From NCBI RefSeq assembly GCF_047511655.1, contig NC_133390.1, forward strand, positions 117,160,083-117,224,082: a stretch of 64,000 nucleotides of DNA, in the 5' to 3' direction. Both the position numbers and the translations under genes were made by a program. The stretch's first letter is position 1. The number at the start of each line of letters is the position of its first letter. The stretch is from Castor canadensis (Eukaryota; Chordata; Mammalia; Rodentia; Castoridae). Shown piece by piece: positions 10,179 to 20,927 of this stretch. The notes under the pieces are model-generated. The model was not told where the DNA came from. It worked only from the letters and a program-made list of their open reading frames with translations, and ran no database searches.

Positions 10179-12130
10179 GTAAGTGGCTGTGCAGATCATA
10201 GTGGAGGCAGACATTCCTGTGACCCCTTCTGCACAAATCTGGATTTCTCTGGTGCAGAGTCATTTTCCCCATTAAAATCCATGGAGTAAAATGAATAGGG
10301 CCATTTTCTTAACCTGCAAATTCAACTCCACTTAGTACAGTGCGCAAAGGCTAACCCAGTTACTATGCAGTTTCAGGAATGAAACAGAAATTCCAGGCCC
10401 TCTCTGATCACCTCTGCCAGAACTTTGAGTAAAGTCTGAGAACTGCTAACCTCACTCCTTTAGTGAAAGTGAGAGGGAGTTTAGAGTCTGAGTGTTTGTG
10501 TGAAAGGATAGATTAGTTAATGGGTGCCCAAGAGGCTGTATTACCAGAAGCTGGAAAGCTTCCTGAGGGAGGAAAGGATGACATGGAGTCACCACGGTAA
10601 GGCCTTGGATCATGAACTTGAAGGGCATATCACGGATTTGGCACTACCTGATCCCTAGGATCAAGGACAGCAACCTAAACCTTGATGCCTAGTGGTAGAA
10701 GGTCATTTTAGCTTCCAGGAGGATGGGAATGGTAAGAGGAACCTGAATCAAAGAAGCCATATCCCACACAACTGCAAACTTGGCCTCACAGCACCTACCA
10801 TGGAAGGGTGGGGGTGGGCAGGATAGGTGCCCTATTAGGTGACACACCTCCTTGGAATACTTTAGATCAGGGGCCCTTCACAGTCTGCTCAGAAAGAGTT
10901 GAGTGTTGAATGGCAGGTTAATGACACCATGTAATCCAGTACTCACTTAATGACCACAATCAGTGTGTTATGACACATCAATTCCATATCTGTGTTCTGT
11001 GACTTTGCCCTTGTCATCATTTCTCACCCTCTTACACATCACCAGGCCTCCCCAGGTGATGACTGATCAGTCTATGGTCATCAAAGCTCACATCAAATTT
11101 TAGTCACGAATTGGAGAAAATAAATGGTTTGAAGGAGAGAGACATGCATTAACATTTCATTGGCAATAGAAATTATACATAGAACTCTAGGTGATGAAGA
11201 GAAAGACTCTTCTCCGGAGACCAAATTTGGGCAAGAAGAGGAAGCAGGTGTGTTGGTGTCAGGGCTGGCATGACTTGGGCCACTTACACTCTGGTGAACC
11301 CTCCTTATGGCAGCCTTTGTTGCTCTCTAATTAGAGGGAAAGCAAATAGGTGGACCCTGGGGGTCATGCAGCAGCTCCTCCTTTGGCAAGCAGACCCAGC
11401 AGGGCATCTTACCTATGACTACCTGTAGTATAGCTCCTATCCATCAGCCTGAGATTCTCCCCGGGAACAGGGCCCTGATATTGGAATCCTGGGTCCTAGC
11501 ATCACTCCTTTCTAGTGTTGTCACCTCCACTGTGAGGGCAGGAGGATGTGGAGGCAGTTCATGTTGCGCAAAGAGGGCAAACTCAGCCCTGCAATGTATG
11601 AGAGCAGATGCCTGGTTCTCTTTGCTGTTTCTGGGCATTCTGGGCCTGTAGTTCATTCTGCTGCATTTCACTGGAGGCAGAATTCTCACTCACCTGCATG
11701 AAAGCCTATCCTCCATTGTGTGGCTATGTATGTAGTTTTGTTTGGATGGCATTACTCTGTGAAGTTAGCCATTCTCAGTGGCCTTGATGCTCTCTCAAGT
11801 GACCTTGAGCAGAGGAGAGGTTATCAGAGTGGGAAGTGCACTACCTGGGAATCTGGTACCACAAGGATAACAGGAAGGGTTTCTTGTGCTCCCTACCTCT
11901 CCCAAAGCCAGGGTCAGCCCTAGTCCTGACAGAAACCCTGAATCCCCTTGTCAACCTAGTTACTAGTTCCCACCAGAATGAAGGTCTCCACACCTCCGCA
12001 TTCCTCACAGATCTGCAAATATCATGCAGTGTCCTAAACATCCCCAAACATTTGAGGGATACACGGGGCTGTGGATGTGCATGTAAATATGTGAGTTTGC
12101 ATAAGCCATTTTGCTCAAATGTAACCACTT
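10179..12130 (+). other. Array unit A distal spacer, no exon seen
   Basis: Aligns in order with 15535-17540 (unit B), 20928-22850 (unit C) and 26470-28380 (unit F). I looked for the start of a Ras/Ral exchange-factor catalytic domain (AELFKKV, PYHCLG, NSVANCV-type motifs) and found none. The open frames here show no homology I recognise. Confidence 0.65.
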
Positions 12131-12184
12131 CTATACAGGCACTTGTGATCTTCTCTTCATACCATTATGGAACTTAGGCTAGGG

Positions 12185-12325
12185 TAGAGTTGTGTTTCAT
12201 TTTTTATTCATTTGAGGGACAGCATCTGACTATGTGGCTCAGTATGACCTTGAACTCGAGATGCTCTTCCCTGAGCCTCCAAAGTATGGCAATTGCAGAT
12301 GTGTACTGCAATGCCTACATTTCAT
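12185..12325 (-). mobile_element. B1-like SINE carried in array unit B
   Basis: 7SL-type text (tgaccttgaactcgagatgc, agcctccaaagtatggcaat) at the same position in the unit as at 8448, 17600 and 28425. Confidence 0.7.
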
Positions 12326-13227
12326 TTTTTATTGTATCTCTTATCTACCCTTCTAATTGTCCCTTGTTCATATTAGTGCATTAGCTACATCTTCCAACTG
12401 TCCCTGAGTATCATAAGTAATACAGATAGCTATGGGCATGTAAAAGCAAGGATTTCCTAGCTAGCAGGTGCTAGGATGAGTGCTGAATGAGAAAAACGGG
12501 AGAGTGGGGAGGATATGAGAAGAACAGTGACCTGTCCAGGGTAACATACCTGGTCAGAAGGAGGGGCCAGTTATGAACCCTTCTCTATCACTTCAAATTT
12601 GGGATACTGTCTTGCCAGGCACATCCAAGGACAGTGTGGGTTAGGGTTTGAGTGTGGCTGTGTGTAGCATTCAACATGGTCTGGGCAGGCAGGTGGGTCA
12701 GAATACCAGTGCACTTTGGGGAAGTTTCCTCTGAGGCAGAGGTTTAGTGGAGTAAACCTTTAGAAATGACCTCACTTATAGTATTGAAGATTGAAGACAA
12801 TGCAGAACTTTGATGACCAGCACACACAAAGAAGAGCAACTACAGAAAGCTGATTGCTCTGGAGACACTAAAGAGTGAAGGATGTCCTCTTTGTGTCTCC
12901 TGACTGGCATATGGTCAGTCCCCAGGAAAGGCCAGATCAGAGGCCTCATCCACATTTTGAGACACTGGATCAGCCCAGGCACACAAACCCTCAGGTTTTC
13001 CCAGAGGATGCCAAAGGTGACAGAATCCTGGGCAGGATACGTGATCCCAGCCATCAATCCATTCTGTTCCCCCACATAAAGAAACAGATTGCTATTGATA
13101 TGCCTGTGAGTGTATATGCTTGAGTATGTGAAAAATTCTTTTTGGCAAATTTCACTTCACTATAGGGAAATTCTTTTGCCAGTTGTTGCTGTTGTGTTTA
13201 AATTGTTCCCCCTTATTCCCCACCCAG

Positions 13228-13421
13228 AATGAAAATACATCAGCCTCCATATCGAATGAGCCCTGCAGTGAGCTGAAAGTCAAGGCAGGAACTCTGCAAA
13301 ATTTGGTGACTGAAATCTTGAACTCAGCCTTATGTGAGGACAGCACTTGTGTCCACAACTCTCTGGGAAGCTATAGATGCTTCACTATCACTGAGCAGGT
13401 GCTGGATGTGCTTTCCACTTG
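13228..13421 (+). pseudogene. RALGDS-like exon a (REM first half), unit B, open
   Basis: 194 nt between an AG acceptor (attccccacccag) and a GTGAGC donor, open in frame 1. Key stretches are ELKVKAGTLQNLV, SYRCFTITEQVLDVLSTW and EDSTCVH. They match the RasGEF N-terminal (REM) domain of RALGDS/RGL proteins (KAGTLE.LV..LL, ...HTFLCTYRAF..TQQVLDLLF). In the family this helical domain packs against and stabilises the catalytic CDC25 domain that loads GTP on Ral. The exon starts in phase 0 and ends in phase 2, and exon b restores Trp by completing TG/G. It is intact in itself, but the unit is broken in exon c. The RFT/TYRAF motif is altered (SLGSYRCF for FLCTYRAF). Confidence 0.85.
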
Positions 13422-13987
13422 GTGAGCACTATTTCAATACCCAGAGGATAACCCAACTCCTAGCTGTGACTTAGCAATGCTTTGCCTTGCTCTTGTCCTG
13501 GTTTCATTGTGGAGACTGGGGTGCTCAGTAGAACCCCTTCATAAGGACCAAGAAGAATGAGCCCTAGAAGTGCCTATCCCAGGCCTGATCCTATGGACTT
13601 GGCTACTCAGGTCTGTTGACAACACTGAGTGTCCCCAGTCCTCCTTGGAGAATCTCTCTGACTTGGTCCTCACTTACCATTGTCCTCACAACAGCAGTTT
13701 CTGTATTTTTAAAAGGAAGTTTCCCATTTCCTGTAACAGATGAGGGACCATTCCAGGAACCTAGACACAGTGAGGTATCTATCAAGGAGCTAGGTGACCT
13801 CATTCCTTGCACAAATATAAACTAATCACCTACTGCTTGGGATTGTGTTTCCAGGCACATAGCACAATTTGGTAAAAAAGCAGTCAAATCGTTGATATCC
13901 TGGGCTCCATTTTCTTAGTAAGTCACCCAGGAACACTTAGTGAAATAACAGGTACAATAGATGTGACACTTTCATGGACTCCTCTAG

Positions 13988-14032
13988 GTTTGACTCCAAC
14001 CAAGATGAAAGGCCAGAGGAAGAACTGAAAAT
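13988..14032 (+). pseudogene. RALGDS-like exon b (small REM exon), unit B
   Basis: 45 nt between TAG and GTAAGC. It reads FDSNQDERPEEELK after completing the Trp codon from exon a. It corresponds to the short acidic segment 'GGPQDQLKN' of RALGDS between the two halves of the REM domain. It is open, with both splice sites present. The same 45-nt length is kept in units C and D. Confidence 0.8.
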
Positions 14033-14856
14033 GTAAGCAAATGTTGGGTCAAGTGGGTGGGCACCTGTCTAAAGAGTGGGGACATTTGGGGGCTGGGTTT
14101 GGTTAGAAATGGACACACACTGGGCTCCAAAGCTCTTGTGATTCCAACTGCAGGGCTTAGGTCTAGGGATTCACCTGAATACAATGAAGCCAAAAGAGCT
14201 GTGGGTGTCATTCTGAGTGCTTGATTTCAAGATGAGCTGTTAGGATCTCGGAGTAGGACCCTGTGTTAATCCACAATCCAAAACACAACCCATCCCAGTA
14301 GGGCTTGCCCACTGTGTTGCCCCTCAGGGCCACAGAAAAGGTTTGATTTCCTCATTCCTCCATAGTGGGAGCTTAGCTGATACCCAGGGATGCAATGCAT
14401 GCTCAGAAGCAGGCTGTGCCAGTCAGGAGAGAAGATTTATGGGCAGACAGATCATGCACATGGTCCTCAGTGTATTGAGGCATCCAGAACTAGAATCTGA
14501 GGGTTCCCAGAGCCCTGTGGATGCCAGGCAGGGGTACATACCCTGCTGGAGTTGACATTCCAGAGGAAAGGGTCCACAGAGATACACGGAGCTGTGTGTG
14601 GAGAATCTCTGGACAAGGAAGAAGTACTAAAACCACTTAGCTTGGGCCCCTTTTAGTAGAGGATCCCTGCACCTCCTGCATTTTTTTTTACCCTGCCTGC
14701 CATGGCCTGGACAGACAAATGTCATGGTCTAGAGTGTGAAGTACTCTGGATAAACAGGGGCAGGCACAGGAACCATGCACCTATTAATCTACTGTTGCAG
14801 GGAAGGGAAAGGTAAGGCCAGGCTTGTGATTCTATTGCCCTTCCATCTGCCTCCCT

Positions 14857-15050
14857 GGCTTTGTCATCAGTCCTTGACACCTGACTGGACCACTTCTTTG
14901 AGGATTTCTGTGTACCACCACAATTTTCATGCATGAAGTTACTACTGAATTACCTAGTGATTTATATGCCAGGATCAGAAATGGAGGTCTGAGTGTTCTT
15001 CCTGCTGGACCAGTGGGAGGACATGGAGCCCAGTGATATGGAAGCTAAAA
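14857..15050 (+). pseudogene. RALGDS-like exon c (REM second half), unit B, two stops
   Basis: 194 nt ending at GTGAGG. It reads HFFEDFCVPPQFSCMKLLL, then YLVIYMPGSEME, then QWEDMEPSDMEAK, closely following RALGDS 'QYSEDFCQPPDFPCLKQLVAY', 'QLNMPGSDLE' and the Leu/Glu-rich end of the REM domain. Two TGA codons interrupt it: one where the family has Trp (LDTW) and one after MEV. The acceptor AG expected from units C and D is changed to TG at the aligned position; a cryptic AG lies 12 bases inside. This damage alone makes unit B non-coding for a full REM domain. Confidence 0.85.
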
Positions 15051-15295
15051 GTGAGGAGCTCAGGGACAGAAGACAGAGAGCACATGAGGAGGAATGTGTG
15101 CACAGCCCCAACTTGTGTACATTCCCAGTCTGGCACTGTAGCAGGAATAAGGATGAGCTACAGGGATTGGACCACAGTCTAGGAGGATGTCCTGCTGTTG
15201 CTTCAGGGTTGCGACTTCTTAAGGAAGCTGAGAATCTGTGAATTTCCAAAGCTTCAGGACAAGGTGGTCATTGGGGTTCTTATCTCCTCTTGAAG

Positions 15296-15534
15296 ATCTA
15301 TCTACAGCTCCAGTTTTGGCATTACAATCAAGTCCAGAGCCTAAGCCAAATTTCTCAGGAGCACCAGAGGTGGAGCTGCCTCCTGTGGAGAGCCCAGAAT
15401 ATAAGTCTGTTCCATTTGGAAAGCCTTCAAGACCTTCATCCTTGGACATGGAACTTGACCTGATCAGAGAGGACCCTTATATATTGGCTTCCCCTCATGA
15501 CCTGGTGGATTACCACTTCTTCCTGATGGAATCC
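15296..15534 (+). pseudogene. RALGDS-like exon d (linker), unit B, open
   Basis: 239 nt after a CTTGAAG acceptor: two bases plus 79 open codons. It begins LSTAPVLALQSSPEPKPNF, rich in Pro/Glu/Ser like the RALGDS linker. It ends ASPHDLVDYHFFLMES, matching 'FPPDLVAEQFTLMD' at the edge of the catalytic domain. The donor is GTGCAT, weaker than the GTAAGT/GTGAGT of units A and C. No exchange-factor catalytic exon follows. Confidence 0.8.
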
Positions 15535-17540
15535 GTGCATGTCTCTGCAGGGCAAGGTGGTGGCAGATGTCCTTCTGACTTCATTTGTCCAGACCTGGTA
15601 TTCTATAGCTCAGAGCCATTTTCCCCATTCAGATTCCAGATTCTTAGACTGACATGACTATGGCCGTTTTCTTAACCAGACCTCATTTAATCCCCCCAGT
15701 GCCTGAAATTTGGCCCTCTGCAGTAATAGAATCAGTGTAGAAAGAGGTACAGCAGAAAGGACTTCATTTGTCTGTGTGCATTTAGGTGAGTGCTGAGGGG
15801 CTGACCCCATACTCTTTGAGCAGAACACGGAGGCTATATTCTAGAGGTTTGTGTTAAAAGTTAGGGTTGCTCAATTCACCTGACTAGGAGTCTGTGAGCC
15901 TGACCAAGAGCTGTACACCACCCTGAGCAGGAAAGGACAATTTAGACTCATAGTGGGAAAATCTTGAGATCAGAACTTATAGGGCCAGGTGCAGTGAGGG
16001 CCCACAGTTCCTAAACAGCATCCTTGACCTTGAATTCTCTTTGACACAAGGTCAGTTTAGCCTTCAGGAGGAAGAGAGCAATGACAGTGGAATCCATATA
16101 AAGGAAGCCATATCCCACACAGATGGTGTCCACTCAGCATCTCTCAATATGTGATGTAAGGAAGGTGCTGGGCAGAACAGGGGCCCCCTATGGTGACAAA
16201 CCCCATTGCATTAGTAAATACAATTGCCCCTCACAGCTTGCTCAGAAGAAGTGAGAGCTGAATTCCAGAAACACACCATAAAATACAGGACTGACTGGAT
16301 CACAATTATCATGGTGTGACAGGTCAACCCCATCTCTGTCTTCTGTGGCTTCTGCTTTGTCTGCCTGTCTCACCCTCTTACACCTCAGTGATGAGGACTG
16401 ACACTGTGAGGGCTGATCTCTCTGGGGGCATCAAAGTTCATTGAGATTTTAGCTGAAAACTTTGGAAAATCCATTGTTTCTAAGAAAGAGCCAAATGTGG
16501 GCATTTCATTGGCTACAAAAATTCTCAATACAATCCTATCTGATGAACAGCTGACAATTGGGCAGAATGAGAAGCAGGTATGTTGGTGTCATGACTGGCA
16601 AGACCTGGACTAGGGACATTCTGTGGATACCTGGTGATACAAACTGATTTTTCTCTCCTGGTGGAATTATAATCAATATGTATCCTTTAGGACTAACTCA
16701 GTAGATTCTCCTCTGTTAGGCTGACCTGGTATCATAACATATGTCATCATACCTATATTTACCTGTGGATAAAGTCCAGCAGACTGATATTATCACAGAT
16801 GACAGGGCCCTGACATTGGAATCCAGGGTCAGATGCTCTTTCCTTCACTGGCCTCTCACCTCCTCTGAGAGGATATGAGGAAATGGAGGCAGCATGGCTC
16901 ACCCACAGAGTGAAAACAGACATGCAATCAGAAAGAGCACTGCCTGGTCACAATTCTATCTCCAGGCCTTTTTGCAATTTCCTGCAGTTCTTTCTGCTGT
17001 GAGCAGGACATTCCTTCACCTGAACAAAAGCGCACCCTTCATTGCTGGCTGTAGGTATAGTTTAGTTGGAATGGATATGAAAAGAGGGCCCTGTTTTGTG
17101 TAGTTAGCCATCTTGTATGACTTGATACACTCTGAGACGTCCTTGAACAAGCAAGAGATTTGTCAGATTTCTCAAAGTGCCCTATCAGTGAATCTGGCAC
17201 AAGGAGGATGTGCTACCTAATGCCCAACAATGCAGGTTCAGTGCTGGCCCTGAACAACATTCTTTGAGGCCCTGGTCCTATTTCAGGCCCAGGTCTAACC
17301 ATCAGTGAAGGTCTCACCCCTCCCCAATCTTTGAAGATCTTCTAGTAACAAGCACAGAGCCCATCTCCTGTCTAAACACCCCAATCCATAGCCAGTGATA
17401 TGAATCTGTAATATTCATGCTCAATTGAGTTAGTTTGACAATATATACGTACATATTAAGTGTACATACACACAGATCTATAGATCATAGATAGATAGAG
17501 AGAGAGAGAGATAGATAGAGAGATAGAAAGATAGATAGAT
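15535..17540 (+). other. Array unit B distal spacer with GA/GATA repeat
   Basis: Aligned spacer shared with units A, C and F. It ends in a GATA/GAGA microsatellite at about 17480-17540, just before the SINE of the next unit. No exon seen. Confidence 0.65.
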
Positions 17541-17542
17541 AC
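17480..17542 (+). repeat. GATA/GAGA microsatellite
   Basis: Mixed GATA and GAGA short tandem repeat at the junction of units B and C. Confidence 0.85.
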
Positions 17543-17599
17543 AGGCCCTTATCATTTTATCTCAATTCCATTGTGGCACTCAGGCTTGGTTTGAGTCGT

Positions 17600-17745
17600 G
17601 TGCCATTTTTGTAGTTGAATGAATGACACATTCTGGGTGTGTGGCCCTGACTGTCCTTGAAGACAACATTCACTTCCATTAGTCTCCAAAGTATGGAAAT
17701 TACAGGTGGGCATCACCACAACCTGGCCTGCATTATATTCTTTGT
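17600..17745 (-). mobile_element. B1-like SINE carried in array unit C
   Basis: 7SL-type text (agtctccaaagtatggaaat, tacaggtgggcatcaccaca) in the position shared by units A, B and E. Confidence 0.7.
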
Positions 17746-18626
17746 ATTTCAACTTACTCCTATTGTTCCTTCTCTGTGATTGTGCATTAGCTACATGTTC
17801 CACATATCCCTAAGAGTAACAGGGAATACAGCCAATCTGGAATATATAAAAGGAAGGACTTTCTTGGTAGCTGACACCAGGATCATCTATAGTAAATGAA
17901 CATGGGGACAGTGTCAAGGACAGGAAATATGCAATACCGAGCCATAGTCGCATACCTGCTTAAATGAGGGTCTAGGTGTAAACCCAGCTCTGTCCCCTCA
18001 AAATTGTAAAATTGGCTGGCTAGATCTGCTCATGGCAGATGTGGCATAGTGTGTGGGTGTTACCGTGTCTGGTTTTCCACATGAACTGGGCAGGCAGGTG
18101 GGGCAGCGTACCAGGAGACCTTGGGGTTATTTGGTCTAAGGGCAGACACTCAATAGAGTAAAACTTCAGAGAATAAACTTCTTAAACCACTCGGGACCAA
18201 TAAAATTGTAGAACCCAGGGGGACCAGGCACCTATATTCCAGAGCAAGCTCAGCAAACTCATTGCTCTGGAGAACCTTCAGGGAGAAGGGGATTCAATTG
18301 GTGTCTTCTGAACTGCAGATGCTCAGTACCCAGGAACACCCAAAAGGAGGCTTAAACCAAATGTTGAGACTCTCATTCTCCCCAAACCCATGATGCCTGT
18401 CAATTTTTGCAGGTGTCAGCAAAGGTGACTCAGGGATGGCCAGAATAGTTGGCAAGGGATAACCAGTAGAATCTGATCCCCAACCTAAAGAAACAGATCC
18501 CTATCAATGTGTGTGTGTTTATGTGGAATATCTTTGGGTATTTTGTCAGTGCACTCTAAGGCAGAACATTTTGCTGTTTGATACTGATTTAGTGTTTGAA
18601 TTTCTGGTCATTTGTCCCAACTTATA

Positions 18627-18819
18627 TTGAAACTCCACCAGTGTCTCTCCAAGAAGTGTCCTATCATAATGAAATTCCTGAGACAGACACCCTGGGGTAT
18701 TTAATGGACCAAATTTGGACTGTCCTGCTCTGTGGAGACACCATTTTTGTTTACCCTATCCTGGGGAATTATGGATGTTTCACTACCACTGAGCATGTGC
18801 TGGATGTTCTTTATACATG
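18627..18819 (+). pseudogene. RALGDS-like exon a, unit C, acceptor lost
   Basis: Open through the exon, ending GNYGCFTTTEHVLDVLYTW at a GTAAGC donor. The last part keeps the REM-domain helix 'TTTQQVLDLLF' better than unit B does. The first half is more diverged (DTLGYLMDQIWTVLL for KAGTL..LV..LL). The aligned acceptor AG of unit B is replaced (tatatt), so normal splicing into this exon is doubtful. Confidence 0.75.
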
Positions 18820-19413
18820 GTAAGCAGTGCTTCAATACCCAGAGGAATCCCTAACTCTTGGCTGTGACTTGCCAAGGCACCATCCTGCTCGTTTCCCCAT
18901 TTGATTGTGGAGACTGGTGGGTTCAGAAGAACCCTCTTAAGAGGTGTTTCCAAGATCCTGAGGGATGAGCCACAGAAGCGCTTGTCTTGGGTCTGATGTG
19001 AAGTCGGCTAACAAGGGCTTTGGCTCTTCTGTGCACCCAAAGTTTCTCCAAGAGAATCATTCTGTCTTGGTCTTCACTTACCCTTGGCCCTGGCAAAGCA
19101 CCCCCCCATTTTTAAAGGAAGTTCTCCATTCTATGGAGTTATCTCTGACCTATCACATACCAGGGAGCTCTTGGAGATACAGGAAAACAGGCCCAGCAAG
19201 CTACCTGGGAAAGACCCAGGTGGCTTCATTCATTTCTGAAATATAACAGGAGGCTTTACTATGTTTGGGCAGGATTCTAGGCACATAGTGTATTTCAGTG
19301 AAAGAGCAGGCAAATCAATGATTTTCTAGGCTCCACTCACATGGGAAGTTACCATGTAACACTAGGTGTCATCTCAGGTACAGTACAAGTGACAGACTCA
19401 TTGACTCCACTAG

Positions 19414-19458
19414 GTATGACTCCAATGAGGAAGAAAGACCAGAGAACAAACTGAAAAA
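19414..19458 (+). pseudogene. RALGDS-like exon b, unit C
   Basis: 45 nt between TAG and GTGACT. It reads YDSNEEERPENKLK. Length and phase are the same as in units B and D. The donor is weaker than GTAAGC. Confidence 0.75.
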
Positions 19459-20279
19459 GTGACTAGCTATTGGGTAAAGAGGATGTGCACCAATCTTGAC
19501 TGGGGACATTTAGGGGCTGGGTTTGGGTAGCACTAGGCACACCATGGGTGCCCTAAACTCATGATTCCAAATAGAAGTTTGAAGTTGGGTTGGGGGCACC
19601 TGAATTGAAAGGACTCCAAGGGAGCTGTGGGTGGGGTCTTGAGCACCTGATTTAGAGTGGCTGCTTGGGCCTCAGTGTAGGACCCCTTTGAGAGTCCATC
19701 ATCCAAAACACAGCCTATCCCTGTGGGGCTTGCCTACCCTGTTGCCCATCATGCAGGCATCAGAGAATCTGTGAGGGTGGCCTCCTCACTAGTGGAGAGT
19801 AAGCTGTTCCCCAGCTGCACTGTAAGTTCTCTGAGGGAAACTTTCACAACAACAGAATAGTGTTTTCTCAGATAACGACACACATTGCTTAGGGAGATGA
19901 CCCAGCTGCAACCACAATGTGAGGGAAACTAGCCCCATAGAGAAGCCAAGGAAGAGGACATGCCCTAGTGGAGTTGACATCCCAGAGGCAAGGGGACTGA
20001 TATACACACAGAGCAGTATGTGAAGAATCACTGATCAGGGAAGATGACTCAAGCCATTTGGCTTGGACCTCTCCCCCGCCCCCATGCAGGCTTTCTGCAC
20101 CTCTCTCCCCTATGCCTTTCCTCCCACTGCCTGGACAGAAAACATTTGGTCTGCTTTTTCTTGTACTTTGGATAACACAGTAGCAGGCACAGGATCCTAG
20201 CACTTCCAAGTCCAATTGGAAAGGACAAAGGAAGTCAAGGTGAGTTCTCTCATTATGCTGCCCTTTTCTCTGCATCCAG

Positions 20280-20473
20280 GGATATCAGCTATATCCTTGG
20301 CAGATGGCTCTACCAGTACTGGGAGAATTTTGACAATTCTGCCAAGTTTCCCTGCCCCACACTGACAACCACATACATTCAACTACAAATGCCTGGAATG
20401 CAGGAGGAGTGTAAAACCCAACTTTTCCTGGTTCATTGGGAATACTGGGTGCCCAGTGGGGCAGTATATGAAG
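20280..20473 (+). pseudogene. RALGDS-like exon c, unit C, open
   Basis: 194 nt after a good acceptor (ttttctctgcatccag) to GTGAGG. The frame is open: ISYILGRWLYQYWENF matches RALGDS 'ISSILGTWLDQYSEDF', then FPCPTLTTTYIQLQMPGM for 'FPCLKQLVAYVQLNMPGS'. Downstream the Leu-rich segment is altered (TQLFLVHWEYW for RAHLLLAQLE). It encodes the second half of the REM domain in the family. Confidence 0.85.
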
Positions 20474-20719
20474 GTGAGGAGTTTGGCATGAATCTTTAGC
20501 ACATGAGGAGTTGTCTATGTAGGCCCCACCTTGTGCTATTTCTGGAATTGGGCAAAGTGGAACAAGGATCCTGCAACCCAACAGCATTGGGACCACAGTC
20601 AAGTAAGGTTTCCTGCTGTGGGGTCAGGGCTTTGGCTCCTCAGGCAGCCTGGGGTTATCTCTTATGTTCAAAAGCATCAAGCCAAGATGGTCTTGTCTCC
20701 TTTTGTGTTACATTAATAG

Positions 20720-20927
20720 GTCTGGTGATGGATCCCCAACCAAGTGCAGAACCTGAGCCAAGTTCTTCAGAGGCTCAAGGATTTGAGCCAAATCCTATGA
20801 CAGGACCAACAATAAATTCTCCAGGCCTATGCCTGAAGACATGGATGTGCAGTGCATCAATGAGGACACTAAGCTGTTTGTCATATCTCAAGACCTGGTG
20901 GAGGAGCACTTCATGGTAATGGACGAT
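20720..20927 (+). pseudogene. RALGDS-like exon d, unit C, one-base deletion
   Basis: 208 nt from ATTAATAG to GAT/GTGAGT, a consensus donor. It starts LVMDPQPSAEPEPSSSE, then loses the frame: units C and D align through 'aattctccaggcc' versus 'agttctcccaggcc', so C lacks one C at about 20821. Past that point the family frame continues as EDMDVQCINEDTK and ISQDLVEEHFMVMDD, the stretch that precedes the catalytic domain in RALGDS. A single-base deletion is therefore the only coding lesion seen in this exon. Confidence 0.8.

Larger units (their letters stand above)
8240..12130 (+). repeat. RALGDS-like array, unit A (internally deleted)
   Basis: First recognisable copy of a tandem unit repeated to about 29.8 kb. 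Intron and spacer text aligns in order with units B, C and E: the B1-like SINE at 8448, a 'gccaaaggtgacagaa'-type stretch near 9230, exon a at 9477, exon d at 9907, and the distal spacer with 'aacatttcattggcaataga' near 11150. Exons b and c and their introns are missing, so this unit is about 3.9 kb rather than 5.4 kb. The left boundary is soft. Confidence 0.75.
12130..17540 (+). repeat. RALGDS-like array, unit B (most complete)
   Basis: A unit of about 5.4 kb holding all four exons in order: a 13228, b 13988, c 14857, d 15296. SINE anchor to SINE anchor, unit B to C is about 5.4 kb, and C to E is about twice that. Used here as the reference unit. Confidence 0.8.

Noticed and set aside
13603-13825. 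Open frames on both strands between exons a and b of unit B
   Set aside because: Intronic. The text aligns with introns of units C and D, and no conserved frame is shared.
17480-17542. Short regularly spaced repeat, considered as CRISPR-like
   Set aside because: It is a GATA/GAGA microsatellite with no spacers, in a vertebrate genome.
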